Source: Arthrobacter sp. FW306-2-2C-D06B (lineage in GTDB: Bacteria; Actinomycetota; Actinomycetes; Actinomycetales; Micrococcaceae). Taken from it: DNA of 64,000 bases. The notes beneath the pieces are model-generated. The model ran no database searches and was not told the DNA's origin. It saw only the letters and a program-made list of their open reading frames with translations. The position numbers were made by a program, and so were the translations under genes. Shown one piece after another: positions 1 to 9,437 of this stretch (position 1 is its first letter; each line of letters opens with the position of its first letter). The stretch covers positions 1,984,001 to 2,048,000 of the forward strand of contig NZ_CP084560.1 of the NCBI RefSeq assembly GCF_021789175.1. Reading direction: 5' to 3'.

Positions 1-733
1 TGCGGATCGTCTCCCCATTCAGCATCGGATTGTCAATGATGTGTTCGGCCAGGTGCGCGAATTCAGCCGGATCACCCAGTCGTTTCGGGTGTGGCACCGG
101 CTCGTATAGACGAGCCTTGACGTCCTCCGAGAAGCGACTGAGGATCGGAGTATCAAACACGCCCGGCGCGATGCAATTGACTCGGACTGCCCGCTGAGCA
201 AGATCCCGGGCGGCGACCAGGGTCATGGCAACGACCGCGGCCTTCGATGCAGCATAGGGCAGCTGGCCAACTTGACCCTCGTAGGCGGCCACAGATGATG
301 TGAGCACGATGACGCCTCGGTCATCCCCGACGATGTCATTCTTGGCCATGGAGCTCGCCGCGAATCGCAGGAGGTTATAGGTGCCATTTACGTTGGTCCG
401 AACCACTGTCTCAAAAAGTTCAGGGTCGCCAGGACCTCCTTCCCGGTCCAGCACGCGCACGGTGCCGCCGCGGCCTGCGCAGTGGATGGCTGCACGTAGC
501 GGGCCCCGCGATTCCGCGGCGGCGATCGCAGAAGCCAATTCGTCGCCGATGGTGACATCCGCGGGTTCGAAGTGTGCGAATTTCCCCAGTTCGAGTGCCC
601 GAGCGGCACCCTCCGACCCGGGCAAGTCCACCAAGGTGATCGAACATCCGCGTGAAACCAGGCGGCGTGCAGTTGCAAGGCCCAGACCGGATGCCCCGCC
701 GGTGATAATTACAGATGCGTCTTTTAAGTCCAC
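1..733 (-). CDS. SDR-family oxidoreductase, 3' end cut off by window edge
   Basis: NAD(P)-dependent short-chain dehydrogenase, probably acting on a 3-hydroxyacyl-CoA or similar secondary alcohol. The translated frame begins MDLKDASVIITGGASGLG, giving the TGGxxGLG nucleotide-binding turn within the first 20 residues. It continues with a CAGRGG segment, the catalytic Ser in LTSSVAAYEG and the YAASK catalytic Tyr/Lys pair. It is of the length and type of 3-hydroxyacyl-CoA dehydrogenase type 2. The start is GTG at 733, preceded by GGAG six bases upstream; no ATG is available, and an in-frame TAA lies just upstream. The thiolase gene ends 25 bases upstream on the same strand, so the two are probably cotranscribed, which supports a beta-oxidation-like role. 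The C-terminus is outside the window. Family assignment is firm; the substrate is inferred. Confidence 0.85.
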   Translation of the reverse strand, partial: MDLKDASVIITGGASGLGLATARRLVSRGCSITLVDLPGSEGAARALELGKFAHFEPADVTIGDELASAIAAAESRGPLRAAIHCAGRGGTVRVLDREGGPGDPELFETVVRTNVNGTYNLLRFAASSMAKNDIVGDDRGVIVLTSSVAAYEGQVGQLPYAASKAAVVAMTLVAARDLAQRAVRVNCIAPGVFDTPILSRFSEDVKARLYEPVPHPKRLGDPAEFAHLAEHIIDNPMLNGETIR

Positions 734-758
734 TTTCTTCTCCTGCTTTACTTAGTTG

Positions 759-1937
759 TCAGAGACGCTCAATGACCATTGCATTAGCCATCCCGCCCGC
801 CTCGCACATGGTTTGAAGGCCGTACCTGCCGTGTGTCGATTCCAGGCTGCTGAGAAGAGACGCAAACAGGCGGATCCCAGATGCCCCAAGGGGATGACCG
901 AGCGCGATGGCTCCTCCGTGCGCGTTGAGCCTCTGGTGGTCGAATCCAAACTCGGACTGCCACGCAAGTGGGACCGATGCGAAGGCTTCGTTCACTTCGA
1001 CGTAGTCGATTTCCTTGATGGCCAGCTTCGCTCTCTCCAACACTCTGTGCGTTGCGGGGATGATCCCTGTCAGCATCAAGAAAGGATCGTCTCCGGCTAC
1101 GGCAGATGCGACGAAACGCGCCCGAGGTTGAAGGCCGAGCTGGGCCGCGCGTTCTTCGCTCATGATCAAGGCTGCGCCTGCTGCGTCCGCGAAAGAGGAT
1201 GAGTTTCCAGCGGTGATCTTCCAATCAAGAGAAGGAAAACGGGTACGAGCTTCATCTGTTGCGAAAGCGGGCTCAAGCTGCGCAAGCACCTCAAGACTGG
1301 TGTTCGGGCGGATGGTCTCGTCCGTGGATACTGTGACGCCGTCGGGGCGGATGATGGGAATAATCTGCGAGTTCAGCAGTCCTGCCCGTGCGGCTGCGTC
1401 CGCTCTCGCATGGGAGTCAACACTCAGCGCATCCAAGGCACTGCGGGACAGGGAGAACTTTTCTGCTATCAGCTCGGCGGCAATTCCTTGCGAGACAAGT
1501 TCTGGGAACCGCGCATGCACCCCGGGTCCGGCGGGGTCGGAGTCCTTGCGATTTGTGCCCATGGGAATGCGGCTCATGGACTCAAGTCCACCGGCGATCA
1601 CCATGTCGTAGGCGCCAGCCTGTACGCCCTGAACCGCAAAGTCAATCGCCTGTTGCCCGGACCCACACCTCCGTTCGATGGTGGTCGACGGCACGGACAC
1701 CGGGAAGCCGGCTGAAAGCCATGCATGACGGCCCGGTGTTCCGGATTGCTCGCCAACCTGACCCACGCATCCGATTAGAACATCGTCGACCTGGCCGGGG
1801 TCTATACCGTTCCGGCCGACTAGACCGGAAAGAACCTGGGCAAGTAACTCGACTGGATGTAATGGCGACAGGAGGCCGCCAGGCTTGCCCCGTCCCATCG
1901 GGGATCGTACAACGTCTACGAGAACGGCCTGTGCCAA
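759..1937 (-). CDS. Thiolase (acetyl-CoA acyltransferase)
   Basis: Degradative or biosynthetic thiolase of 392 residues that cleaves 3-ketoacyl-CoA with CoA, or runs in reverse. The nucleophilic cysteine is visible as Cys91 in ERRCGSGQQA. The NEAFA motif is around residue 313, the HGGAIALGHPLGASG glycine/His loop follows, and the second active-site cysteine is in CEAGGMANA near the C-terminus. This is the usual full length for the family. The start is TTG at 1937 with AAGGAG eight bases upstream. The gene is followed closely by the SDR gene on the same strand, so a two-gene fatty-acid or side-chain oxidation operon is likely. Whether it belongs to a fatty acid, steroid side-chain or aromatic pathway cannot be told from this window. 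Confidence 0.93.
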   Translation of the reverse strand: MAQAVLVDVVRSPMGRGKPGGLLSPLHPVELLAQVLSGLVGRNGIDPGQVDDVLIGCVGQVGEQSGTPGRHAWLSAGFPVSVPSTTIERRCGSGQQAIDFAVQGVQAGAYDMVIAGGLESMSRIPMGTNRKDSDPAGPGVHARFPELVSQGIAAELIAEKFSLSRSALDALSVDSHARADAAARAGLLNSQIIPIIRPDGVTVSTDETIRPNTSLEVLAQLEPAFATDEARTRFPSLDWKITAGNSSSFADAAGAALIMSEERAAQLGLQPRARFVASAVAGDDPFLMLTGIIPATHRVLERAKLAIKEIDYVEVNEAFASVPLAWQSEFGFDHQRLNAHGGAIALGHPLGASGIRLFASLLSSLESTHGRYGLQTMCEAGGMANAMVIERL

Positions 1938-2463
1938 GAGCTATCTCCTTCGTCTGTGGTTCAAATCGGATTCAGTGTCCTCTGAGGGTCCATTGCCTTA
2001 TTGGTTCGGGGGGACAACATGCAGGGAACACATCGTGTTCCCTATGGCCATCTGACCGGCACGCCCTCGTACACAAAGATGAACGTCTATTCGTATATAC
2101 GACTGAAGATTACACCAGCCGGGCTCCTCTGGCAATGGTGGGTCGCGTTTTCAAGCGGTGCATTGGCGCGGAAGTCGGTCAGATAGGTGAGGGAAGCCCC
2201 TTCATTAGCGGGGCGGATCGTTCTGCTTCGCGTCATCGCGAAGGCTCGATACTGCGGAAGCGTGGTGATTCAATCAATGCGGGGGAGCGACGGCCATCAG
2301 AGGCGAAGCGGTCTGGTTGTCGCGTAGTGTCCAAACAACCGTGCACTAAATACGGGGCAATTTGTGCTCCGAGTCGCGAGCAAAAATTCCCGCTAAGGGT
2401 CTTCATGGAACGCCGCCCGCGAGAGTTGCGTCCGCTGTCCGCCAGCGAGGAGGGGAGCCAGGC
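1938..2463. other. Non-coding gap upstream of thiolase
   Basis: This gap of 526 bases separates the thiolase start from the end of the MFS gene. It should hold the promoter of the thiolase-SDR pair on the minus strand. I see no convincing coding frame. An AT-richer patch lies at about 2088-2115, but no clear -35/-10 pair or palindrome stands out. Confidence 0.4.
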
Positions 2464-3864
2464 CTATCGGAGTTCTTCTTTTGCAGATCTCGCTTGATGG
2501 TGCCAAAGAAGGTTCAAAGCCAGGGCCGCAGCAACGATAGCGCACCCGAGTGAACTGACCGCCAAGGTAGCATCGATGGCCTTCCCCACGGGGTGCAGGT
2601 CAGCGGCAAGGTGGGCACCGAGCACTGATCCGGAGACGGCGCTGCCAAACGAACCTCCGATTGTGCGAAGAACTTGATTGAAGCTGACCGCGCTGCCGAG
2701 TTCGGTGGCGGCAACTGTCCTGGTAATGAGTCCAGGCATCGCGGCATATGTCATGCCTGTGCCGGTGCCGAACAGGAGCATTCCGACCAAGATCTCCCAT
2801 AACTCACCGTGGGCCATCCACAACAGGACCGTGGAGATCGTTACGATGCAAGCGCCGAAGGGGAGCAGGGTTGCCATGCGGAGGCGGTGCGATATTGCAC
2901 GCACAAGCCGGTTCGCACCGAGACTTCCCATCGACAATGGGAGCATCACAAAACCTGCCCACGCCAAGGGCAACGCAGCACCGTATCCTGTCGACACAGG
3001 CGCCTGCGCAATCAGACTGACGATGGAGAGGGTAGCGTACATCGCGGCGCCTAGTCCGATCGCAGTGGCATTGGCCAGGAGCACTTCGCCGTTCTGTAGC
3101 ACCCGGAGATTTATCAACGGGTGCGAGGCGTGCAGCTCAACGACCGACCATGCAGCTAGGACACCCGCAGAGAACACGAGGCAACAGACAGTCAATGGTG
3201 AATACCATCCCCAAATGGACCCTTCGCTGACGGCTACGAGGAATGAAGCGAGTCCGATCCCCAGCAGTATGGCACCTGTGTAATCGAACGCGACACTCGG
3301 TGCCCGCACGTCAGGGCCGGGGGGCACGAAGCGCAGCACAACAATGATGGCGGTAACTAAGAACAGGACTGCGAATATGAACGCGGACCGAAAGCCGAAA
3401 GCTCCGGCGAGGATACCTGTCAGAGGGTATCCCGCCCCGAGCCCGGTGGACACTGTCACTGACAAGCTGGAAATCCCGAAATGCACCTTGCCCTCTGTGA
3501 GATGACGCCGGGCTAGAGCAATGGTGACCGGAACGATGCCGTACGTCAAACCTTGCAGTGCTCGTCCCAGTAAGAACACGACAAAATTTGGCGCCGCCGT
3601 GGCAATGATGGAGCCGAGGAGTATACCTGCGAGAGCCACAAGTAGCAGGCGTCTCTTGTGCGGACCATCGCTCATCCGGCCCATTATCGGAGTGGCCATC
3701 GCCCCAATTAAGAGGTTGACCGTGAGCATCCATTGGGCCGTGCTGACGGAGACGTCCAACTCATGTGAGACTTCCGGCACGAGGAGCATGCCTAAGGAAC
3801 TGACGATTGCACTCGTCAGTGCGGCATAGATGAGCGCGGGCAGTAACTTTGATTGCGATCGCAT
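2464..3864 (-). CDS. MFS transporter, drug-exporter type
   Basis: Inner-membrane secondary transporter of the major facilitator superfamily, 466 residues from the chosen start. The first helix follows MRSQSKLLPALIYAALTS. A GRMSDGPHKRR loop sits between helices 2 and 3, matching the MFS GxxxDrxGrR signature, and about a dozen hydrophobic segments follow. The length and the LDVSVSTAQWMLTVNLL helix-1 region match DHA-type drug:proton antiporters such as Bcr/EmrB relatives. The frame is open further upstream, but ATG at 3864 directly precedes the first membrane segment and has AAGGGG upstream. It is not closely linked to the thiolase (526-base gap). Substrate unknown. Confidence 0.85.
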   Translation of the reverse strand: MRSQSKLLPALIYAALTSAIVSSLGMLLVPEVSHELDVSVSTAQWMLTVNLLIGAMATPIMGRMSDGPHKRRLLLVALAGILLGSIIATAAPNFVVFLLGRALQGLTYGIVPVTIALARRHLTEGKVHFGISSLSVTVSTGLGAGYPLTGILAGAFGFRSAFIFAVLFLVTAIIVVLRFVPPGPDVRAPSVAFDYTGAILLGIGLASFLVAVSEGSIWGWYSPLTVCCLVFSAGVLAAWSVVELHASHPLINLRVLQNGEVLLANATAIGLGAAMYATLSIVSLIAQAPVSTGYGAALPLAWAGFVMLPLSMGSLGANRLVRAISHRLRMATLLPFGACIVTISTVLLWMAHGELWEILVGMLLFGTGTGMTYAAMPGLITRTVAATELGSAVSFNQVLRTIGGSFGSAVSGSVLGAHLAADLHPVGKAIDATLAVSSLGCAIVAAALALNLLWHHQARSAKEELR

Positions 3865-4340
3865 CGACCGGATTGCCCCTTTCGCCCATCCTCGTTGAGG
3901 CCGATTCAAGAGCAGGCTCCTGAATCGGCCTTGGTGGGCGACCCGCATACACCATTCCGCATCGCGAAACTGTGATGATCCCCAGTCACGCCGGTTCGAT
4001 TCGTCCCAATGAAGAGAACGGCCGGCGCGCTGGCCAGCAAGTCGGTGACGAGCGAGACTTTTACAAGTGGTTCGCCAACGCACGCCCAAGGCTCCCCGAG
4101 ACCGATCCTGATGGACACAAATCCGCGAGAACCGACAAGAGACCTATGAACGCCCCTGGTCGAGTTGCACTGAGCGCTTCCGCCTCGCTCGAGCCTCCGC
4201 CGACGTTGGCCTCGCACATCGCCTTGCCATCAGAGACTTCGAGTCCGAGCTGCCATCATTCGATAATACGACTTGATATTCGATATTTCAAACGGCCTGG
4301 CCGGACGGTCACCCAGTATTGCCCGCCGCCGCCGGAGCCA
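3865..4340. other. Non-coding gap between MFS gene and small hypothetical gene
   Basis: About 476 bases with no frame that looks like protein. It probably contains the minus-strand promoter for the MFS gene. An AT-rich stretch at about 4260-4290 is the only obvious compositional feature. Confidence 0.35.
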
Positions 4341-4679
4341 TCAATCCACGGGAACTGAAAGTATGGTCAACTCCCCGTCATCGTTCGCGTGGACGTGGTC
4401 GATGGTGAAGCCTGATACGGGGCCGTTCTGCTTCGAAGCAGGGTTAGCAGAATCGAGCCACACTTCAAAGCCATCATTCTTAAGGAAGAGCGTACGAGGC
4501 TCCGCTCCGTGACCTTCTAACCACAACACGTCGGCGGCAGGTGTTACTGCGTCAACGCAGCCGGAGCGCACGACTCGGCCGTTCTTTGTGATCCGCACGG
4601 TCTGGCCTTCTAAGACGCTCCAGTCATTGACCGGCCCTGCGTCAGGCGCAGCCATTGTTGAGGTGGATCTTGTAGTCAT
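4341..4679 (-). CDS. Hypothetical protein, 112 aa
   Basis: Small soluble protein with no membrane segment or signal peptide. Residues 20-60 (WSVLEGQTVRITKNGRVVRSG) read like a small beta-barrel or SH3-like strand pattern, and the C-terminus (GELTILSVPVD) is also beta-rich. There is no catalytic motif I recognise. The ATG start sits about 60 bases downstream of an AT-rich TATATA-containing stretch (minus strand, near 4717-4724) that could be its -10 region. It is flanked by the MFS gap and the aceB terminator and stands alone. High third-position GC supports it as a real gene; function unknown. Confidence 0.6.
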   Translation of the reverse strand: MTTRSTSTMAAPDAGPVNDWSVLEGQTVRITKNGRVVRSGCVDAVTPAADVLWLEGHGAEPRTLFLKNDGFEVWLDSANPASKQNGPVSGFTIDHVHANDDGELTILSVPVD

Positions 4680-4802
4680 CTTTCGAGAGCCTCAGCTAAT
4701 AGTTCCCTTGGAAATGGTATATAAGCGCTCGCTACAGTGGCGAGCTCTCGCGGCTTTTCCACTATGGACTGCGTAAGCGGTTCGGGCGTTGAGAGTCCGC
4801 GT

Positions 4803-4863
4803 CGCTGGGCTGCCTCCCCGGCCATCGGGGTCACTTGTTGCGAAGAGTGCAGGCAGCCCAGCG
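4803..4863 (-). terminator. Terminator-like hairpin after aceB
   Basis: Perfect 13-bp inverted repeat (4803-4815 with 4851-4863) enclosing a second hairpin, CCCCG-GCCAT-CGGGG, at 4816-4830. It begins nine bases beyond the aceB stop codon on the minus strand. There is no clear T tract, so it may act as a folded 3' end or an intrinsic terminator of the actinobacterial type. Confidence 0.6.
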
Positions 4864-4871
4864 GCGGGGGT

Positions 4872-6524
4872 TCAGGCGGCGACGAGTTCTTCCTTGGTGG
4901 CTTCCTCGCGGGCTTCGGTGAGGTAGCGGGCGTAGGCCGGGATGGTCAGGAAGGTAGGGAATTCTTCGGCGAGGGTGACTTCTTCGAAGATGCTGCGGGC
5001 ATCGTTGAAGCGGTCGTCGTCGAAGCGTTCCAGGCGTGCGAACTCTTCGTCCAGGAGGTCGGTGACCCATTCGCGGGTGATGAGTTCTCCGGTGTCGGTG
5101 ATGGCGTGGGAGTAGATCCATTGCCATAGCTGTGAGCGGGAGATCTCGGCGGTGGCGGCGTCTTCCATGAGGTTGTGGATGGCGACGGCGCCGTTGCCTC
5201 GGAGCCAGGACTCGATGTAGCGGATGCCCACTTCGATGTTGTTCCGGATGCCGGTCTCGGTGATCGTGCCCTCGGTGGAGGCGACGTCGATCAGGGCGCG
5301 GTCGTCGGGGGTGACGTCCTCGCGTGAGCGGTCCAGTTGGTTCGGACGCTCGCCGAGTACGCCGTCGAACACTTCGCGGCAGACCGGAACCAGGTCCGGG
5401 TGCGCAACCCAGGAACCGTCGAAACCGTCGCCGGCTTCGCGGGTCTTGTCCGCGCGGACCTTCTCGAGTGCCGCCGTGTTGGCGGCCTCGTCCTTGCGGT
5501 TGGGAACGGCGGCGGCCATGCCGCCGATTGCCATGGCGCCGCGGCGGTGGCAGGCGCGGACGAGTTGTTCGGTGTAGGAGCGCATGAACGGCTGGGTCAT
5601 GGAGACCTGGGCGCGGTCCGGGAGCACAAAGCGGGGGCCGCGGGTGCGGAAGTTCTTGATGACGGAGAAGATGTAGTCCCAGCGGCCGGCGTTCAGTCCC
5701 GAGGCGTGATCGCGCAGCTCGAACAGGATCTCCTCCATTTCGAATGCCGCGGTGATGGTCTCGATCAGCACTGTGGCGCGGATGGTGCCCTGCGGGATGC
5801 CGAGCAGGTCCTGGGCCAGGATGAAGATGTCGTTCCAGAGGCGTGCCTCGAGGTGGTTCTCGATCTTGGGCAGGTAGAAGTACGGGCCCTTGCCCTGTGC
5901 CAGCAGGCGGCGTGCGTTGTGGAAGAAGAACAAACCGAAATCGACCACGCCGCCGGCAACGGGCTTCCCGTCGATGAGCATGTGCTTCTCCGGCAGGTGC
6001 CAGCCGCGGGGCCGGACCACGATGGTCGGCAAGTCCTCGGCAGCACGGAGCTTGTATTCCTTGCCCTCCGGGGAGGTGAAGTCGATCCGGCGTTCCAGTG
6101 CGTCCGTGAGGTTCAGCTGGCCCTGGATGACGTTGCGCCAGGTGGGGGTGGAGGAGTCTTCCATGTCGGCCAGCCACACCTTGGCGCCGGAGTTGAGCGC
6201 GTTGATGGTCATCTTCCGGTCCACCGGTCCGGTGATCTCGACCCTGCGGTCTTCCAGGCCCGGGGCCGGGGGAGCGACGCGCCAGTTCGGATCGTTGCGG
6301 ATGTCCGCGGTCTCCGGGAGGAACCGCGGATCCTGGCCGCTGGAAATCTGCCCGCGGCGGGTATGCCGCGCCTGCATCAACTCCTGGCGGCGCTCCGCCG
6401 TCGCGCGATGCAGAGTTGCCACGAACTCCAAGGCATCCGGAGTAAGAACCTCGTTCTGCCGGTGAATGGGCTGGGCGGTCAGCGTGATGCCGTTGATCGT
6501 GTAATTGTCGGTGAAACTGTTCAT
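4872..6524 (-). CDS. aceB: Malate synthase A
   Basis: Glyoxylate-shunt enzyme that condenses glyoxylate and acetyl-CoA to malate in the cytosol. The protein of 550 residues matches the A-type (shorter) malate synthases. Diagnostic segments include [21 protein letters not shown], the glyoxylate/Mg-binding region [20 protein letters not shown], the [10 protein letters not shown] signature, and [11 protein letters not shown] downstream. The start is ATG at 6524 with AAGGAG eight bases upstream; an in-frame ATG at 6551 has no such site. The gene follows aceA on the same strand with a 95-base spacer holding a long palindrome. Expression is probably tied to growth on acetate or other C2 sources. 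Confidence 0.97.
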   Translation of the reverse strand: MNSFTDNYTINGITLTAQPIHRQNEVLTPDALEFVATLHRATAERRQELMQARHTRRGQISSGQDPRFLPETADIRNDPNWRVAPPAPGLEDRRVEITGPVDRKMTINALNSGAKVWLADMEDSSTPTWRNVIQGQLNLTDALERRIDFTSPEGKEYKLRAAEDLPTIVVRPRGWHLPEKHMLIDGKPVAGGVVDFGLFFFHNARRLLAQGKGPYFYLPKIENHLEARLWNDIFILAQDLLGIPQGTIRATVLIETITAAFEMEEILFELRDHASGLNAGRWDYIFSVIKNFRTRGPRFVLPDRAQVSMTQPFMRSYTEQLVRACHRRGAMAIGGMAAAVPNRKDEAANTAALEKVRADKTREAGDGFDGSWVAHPDLVPVCREVFDGVLGERPNQLDRSREDVTPDDRALIDVASTEGTITETGIRNNIEVGIRYIESWLRGNGAVAIHNLMEDAATAEISRSQLWQWIYSHAITDTGELITREWVTDLLDEEFARLERFDDDRFNDARSIFEEVTLAEEFPTFLTIPAYARYLTEAREEATKEELVAA

Positions 6525-6558
6525 GGGAGTGGCTCCTTGAATGGTTCCCAACTGGCTC

Positions 6559-6600
6559 GCAGTAGGTGTCGTTTTGAGGGCTCAAAACGACACCTACTGC
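6559..6600. repeat. Perfect 20-bp inverted repeat between aceA and aceB
   Basis: Arms 6559-6578 and 6581-6600 pair without a mismatch around a two-base centre (GG). The arm reads GCAGTAGGTGTCGTTTTGAG. It lies in the 95 bases between the aceA stop and the aceB start. It could be an intrinsic terminator or attenuator that lowers aceB relative to aceA, an mRNA-stabilising hairpin, or a dispersed repeat of the genus. Confidence 0.85.
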
Positions 6601-6619
6601 TACCTAGTTGGGGAAAGTT

Positions 6620-7963
6620 TTAGTGGAACTGGCCTTCTTCGGTGGATCCCACCAGGGCCAGGGTGGATGCGTTCGGGTTGAGCGCAGTTGCAATGTCGTC
6701 GAAGTAGCCGGTGCCGACTTCGCGCTGGTGCTTGGTTGCGGTGTAGCCGCGGGACTCGGAGGCGAATTCCTTTTCCTGGAGTTCGACGTAGGCGCTCATG
6801 CCTTCGCGGGCGTAGCCGTGGGCGAGGTCGAACATCGAGTAGTTCAGGGCGTGGAAGCCGGCCAGGGTGATGAACTGGAAGGTGAAGCCCATGGCGCCGA
6901 GTTCACGCTGGAACTTCGCGATCGTGGCGTCGTCCAGGTGCTTGCGCCAGTTGAAGGACGGCGAGCAGTTGTAGGAGAGCATCTGGTCCGGGAATTCGGA
7001 CTTGACGGACTCGGCGAACTTGCGGGCGAGCTCGAGGTCCGGGGTACCCGTTTCCATCCAGATGAGGTCCGAGTACGGGGCGTAGGCCTTGGCCCGGGCG
7101 ATGCAGGGTTCGATGCCGTTGCGGACCTTGTAGAAGCCCTCCGCCGTGCGGACCGGCTGTCCGCCTTCGCGGAGGATGAATTCCTGGTCGCGCTCGTCGA
7201 CGTCGGAGGTGATCAGGGTGGCCGCCTCGGCGTCGGTGCGGGCGATGACGACCGTCGGGGTGCCTGCGACGTCGGCCGCGAGGCGGGCGGCGTTCAGGGT
7301 CCGGACGTGCTGCTGGGTGGGAATGAGCACCTTGCCGCCGAGGTGGCCGCACTTCTTTTCCGAGGCGAGCTGGTCTTCCCAGTGCACGCCCGCGGCGCCG
7401 GCCTGGATCATGGATTTCATGAGTTCGTAGGCGTTCAGCGGGCCGCCGAAGCCGGCTTCGGCGTCGGCGACGATCGGGACCAGCCAGTCCTCGACGGTCT
7501 GGATGCCCTCGGAGAATTCGATCTGGTCGGCCCGGAGCAGGGCGTTGTTGATGCGGCGGACCACGGTGGGGACCGAGTTGGCCGGGTAGAGCGACTGGTC
7601 CGGGTAGGTGTGGCCGGAGTTGTTGGCGTCGGCGGCGACCTGCCAGCCGGACAGGTAGATGGCCCGCAGCCCGGCCTTGACCTGCTGCACGGCCTGGTTG
7701 CCGGTCAGCGCACCGAGGGCGTTGGTGTAACCGCCGGTGGCCGCTTCTTCGCTGAGTTGCTTCCACAGCTTCTCGGAGCCGCGCCTGGCCAGGGTGTGTT
7801 CTTCGGAGACGCGGCCGCGGAGGCGGACGACGTCGGTGGCCGAGTAGTCGCGGGTGACGCCTTCCCAACGCGGGTTGGCAGCCCATTCGAGCTCCAGTGC
7901 GGCGGCCTGCTCGGTTGCTGTCTGCTGAGCGGCGGGCTGTCCTGGTTCAAATGCTGCGGTCAT
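6620..7963 (-). CDS. aceA: Isocitrate lyase
   Basis: Splits isocitrate into succinate and glyoxylate, the first step of the glyoxylate shunt. The protein has 447 residues, within the usual range for bacterial AceA. The catalytic cysteine is Cys205 in the [10 protein letters not shown] signature. Other family segments are [35 protein letters not shown] and [15 protein letters not shown]. The start is ATG at 7963 with an AAAGGAG site upstream. The gene is transcribed toward aceB and has a long (about 550-base) upstream region, consistent with control by carbon source. Confidence 0.97.
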   Translation of the reverse strand: MTAAFEPGQPAAQQTATEQAAALELEWAANPRWEGVTRDYSATDVVRLRGRVSEEHTLARRGSEKLWKQLSEEAATGGYTNALGALTGNQAVQQVKAGLRAIYLSGWQVAADANNSGHTYPDQSLYPANSVPTVVRRINNALLRADQIEFSEGIQTVEDWLVPIVADAEAGFGGPLNAYELMKSMIQAGAAGVHWEDQLASEKKCGHLGGKVLIPTQQHVRTLNAARLAADVAGTPTVVIARTDAEAATLITSDVDERDQEFILREGGQPVRTAEGFYKVRNGIEPCIARAKAYAPYSDLIWMETGTPDLELARKFAESVKSEFPDQMLSYNCSPSFNWRKHLDDATIAKFQRELGAMGFTFQFITLAGFHALNYSMFDLAHGYAREGMSAYVELQEKEFASESRGYTATKHQREVGTGYFDDIATALNPNASTLALVGSTEEGQFH

Positions 7964-8510
7964 TGTCTGTCTCCTTTGACGCTACTTTGGCGTGTTGCTG
8001 TCTATGTAGCCCCGGCCGATCTTCGCTGCGCCTTTGCAGTCCAGGCCGGCCGAGGGTTTCCGTAGTTCTTACTTTTCAGTACTTCCAAGAGGCTTTCTAG
8101 AGGAAAACCATGGAAAGAAATGCACTTCTTTAGATCCTGACAAGAAATGCGTCTTTATCCTCGGGTAGAATTTGCAAGTATCCACAATATGGACACTTTT
8201 TCAAAGAGGTTTCACATTGTGGAGCGCCTAGAACGGAGTCATCCACTGCATTGACAGGTCAGGGCAAAGCTCTCTAGCCTCAGTTCATGACTGGCGCGTC
8301 CACAAAATGGGCAGTTTGTTCGATGCGGACTAACTCGAACCACGGAGGCACCAGCCGTCAGAGGCCTTTCGATTGGTGGGGGCAGAGCCTGACTAGGACA
8401 GCAAGCGATTCCTTGATTAGCTTTTGAGCCCAAACGAGGGGCGGCAAGCGGCCTTTCGCGCGCGACGTGAAGACATCAGGCAACTACGAATATGACGAGA
8501 GTGAGGCAGG
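7964..8510. promoter_or_regulatory. Divergent control region of aceA and the CMD-like gene
   Basis: This 547-base region is free of genes. Seen directly: a direct repeat, AAGAAATGC-(A)-CTTCTTTA at 8115-8132 and AAGAAATGC-GTCTTTA at 8142-8157; a site GAATTTGCAAG at about 8167-8177; and an inverted pair CCACAAT...ATTGTGG between about 8180 and 8222. The second site matches 9 of 11 positions of the RamB box described for corynebacterial ace promoters, so a RamB-like regulator is possible. The direct repeat could be another operator. No promoter hexamers are clear enough to place. Confidence 0.45.
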
Positions 8511-8924
8511 GTGACGAGTACCGAGAACCACCGGGAGCGCTACTTTGCTGGGCTGAAAACCCGGCAAAAGGTAATGGGGGCCTCGCACGTTGAGAAGTCA
8601 CTTGGTCAAGCGAGTGAATTCTCGCTGCCGATTCAGGAAATCATCACGGAGTACGCCTGGGGGGAGATCTGGGGAAGACCTGGGCTGGACCTAAGAACCC
8701 GCAGCATGCTGAACCTGGCCATGCTGACGGCGCTCAATCGCTCCCATGAGCTGGCGGGGCACGTCCGCGGAGCACTGAATAACGGCGTCACCGAACAGGA
8801 AATTCAAGAAGTTCTACTTCAGACCATGATTTACTGCGGCGTCCCTGCGGCTCAAGAATCCTTTCGGATAGCCGAAGGGGTAGTCACGGAATTCACAAGA
8901 GCACGGGAGAGTGCCTCCATCTGA
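8511..8924 (+). CDS. Carboxymuconolactone decarboxylase family protein (PcaC-like)
   Basis: Protein of 137 residues with the full-length CMD fold. The segment HVRGALNNGVTEQEIQEVLL followed by YCGVPAA is the hallmark of gamma-carboxymuconolactone decarboxylases, and LRTRSMLNLAMLTALNR matches the preceding helix. In the beta-ketoadipate pathway such an enzyme decarboxylates 4-carboxymuconolactone. No other pca gene is nearby, so the real substrate is uncertain. It lacks the CxxC pair of AhpD-type peroxidase members. The start is GTG at 8511 with a GAGGCAGG site just upstream. It is divergent from aceA and convergent with the aldehyde dehydrogenase. Confidence 0.85.
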   Translation: MTSTENHRERYFAGLKTRQKVMGASHVEKSLGQASEFSLPIQEIITEYAWGEIWGRPGLDLRTRSMLNLAMLTALNRSHELAGHVRGALNNGVTEQEIQEVLLQTMIYCGVPAAQESFRIAEGVVTEFTRARESASI

Positions 8925-9437
8925 GTCAGGTGATGGAGGGGTTCCGCCGACACGTACCGACATTTCACCGTCAAACCGCCAAACCCGCTTTGTCGAAGAC
9001 GAGCTTAGACCGACTGGGCCCGCCACGGACGCTCAACGCCAGGCGTGGGCGCGTTGTACGGGTCAAGAGCCGTCCAGCACGACTGGTCGGCAGCCGTGCT
9101 GGAACATCAGATCCTGACCCACACCACACTCGCACGGGCGCGGCCCCGAACAATCTCGAGGCAAGACGACCCGGCGAAGGCAACGAGTGGGCATGGGATG
9201 TCGCAAAGGGCTCTCTGGCGCTTGTCTTTCTGGACGCCCCGATCAGGTGCGGGAACGTGACATAGACGAGCCCACGACGTTGCGTTGGCCCGGGCCCAGC
9301 CGAGTTCGGATCTGGGTTCGCTTTCGTCGGTCGCTAGGATCACATCGACGTTGCCTCTTCCTGGGTGTGAGGCCAATGTATGAGAGGAGCGCACCCAGGA
9401 AGAGGCCCCCTAGGACGCCCGGGACCTTTGATGGAGG
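8925..9437. other. Gap between CMD-like gene and aldehyde dehydrogenase
   Basis: About 510 bases between two convergent genes. I see no credible coding frame. The only clear structure is the 15-bp inverted repeat near its right end, listed separately. Confidence 0.4.
9353..9406. terminator. Bidirectional terminator-like inverted repeat
   Basis: Perfect 15-bp arms (9353-9367 and 9392-9406, GCCTCTTCCTGGGTG and its complement) around a 24-base loop, located between the convergent CMD-like and aldehyde dehydrogenase genes. Position and symmetry suggest it ends transcription from the right-hand gene or both; the loop is long for a classic terminator. Confidence 0.5.

Noticed and set aside
1388..2497. 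A 369-codon plus-strand frame opposite the thiolase and its upstream gap
   Set aside because: Arg/Ser-rich, no ribosome site at its start and no recognisable motif; it is opposite a clear thiolase.
5337..8065. Two long plus-strand open frames (over 400 codons each) opposite aceB and aceA
   Set aside because: They are antisense shadows caused by high third-position GC; the amino acid content is Val/Gly/Arg-rich with no family features, while the minus strand encodes textbook enzymes.
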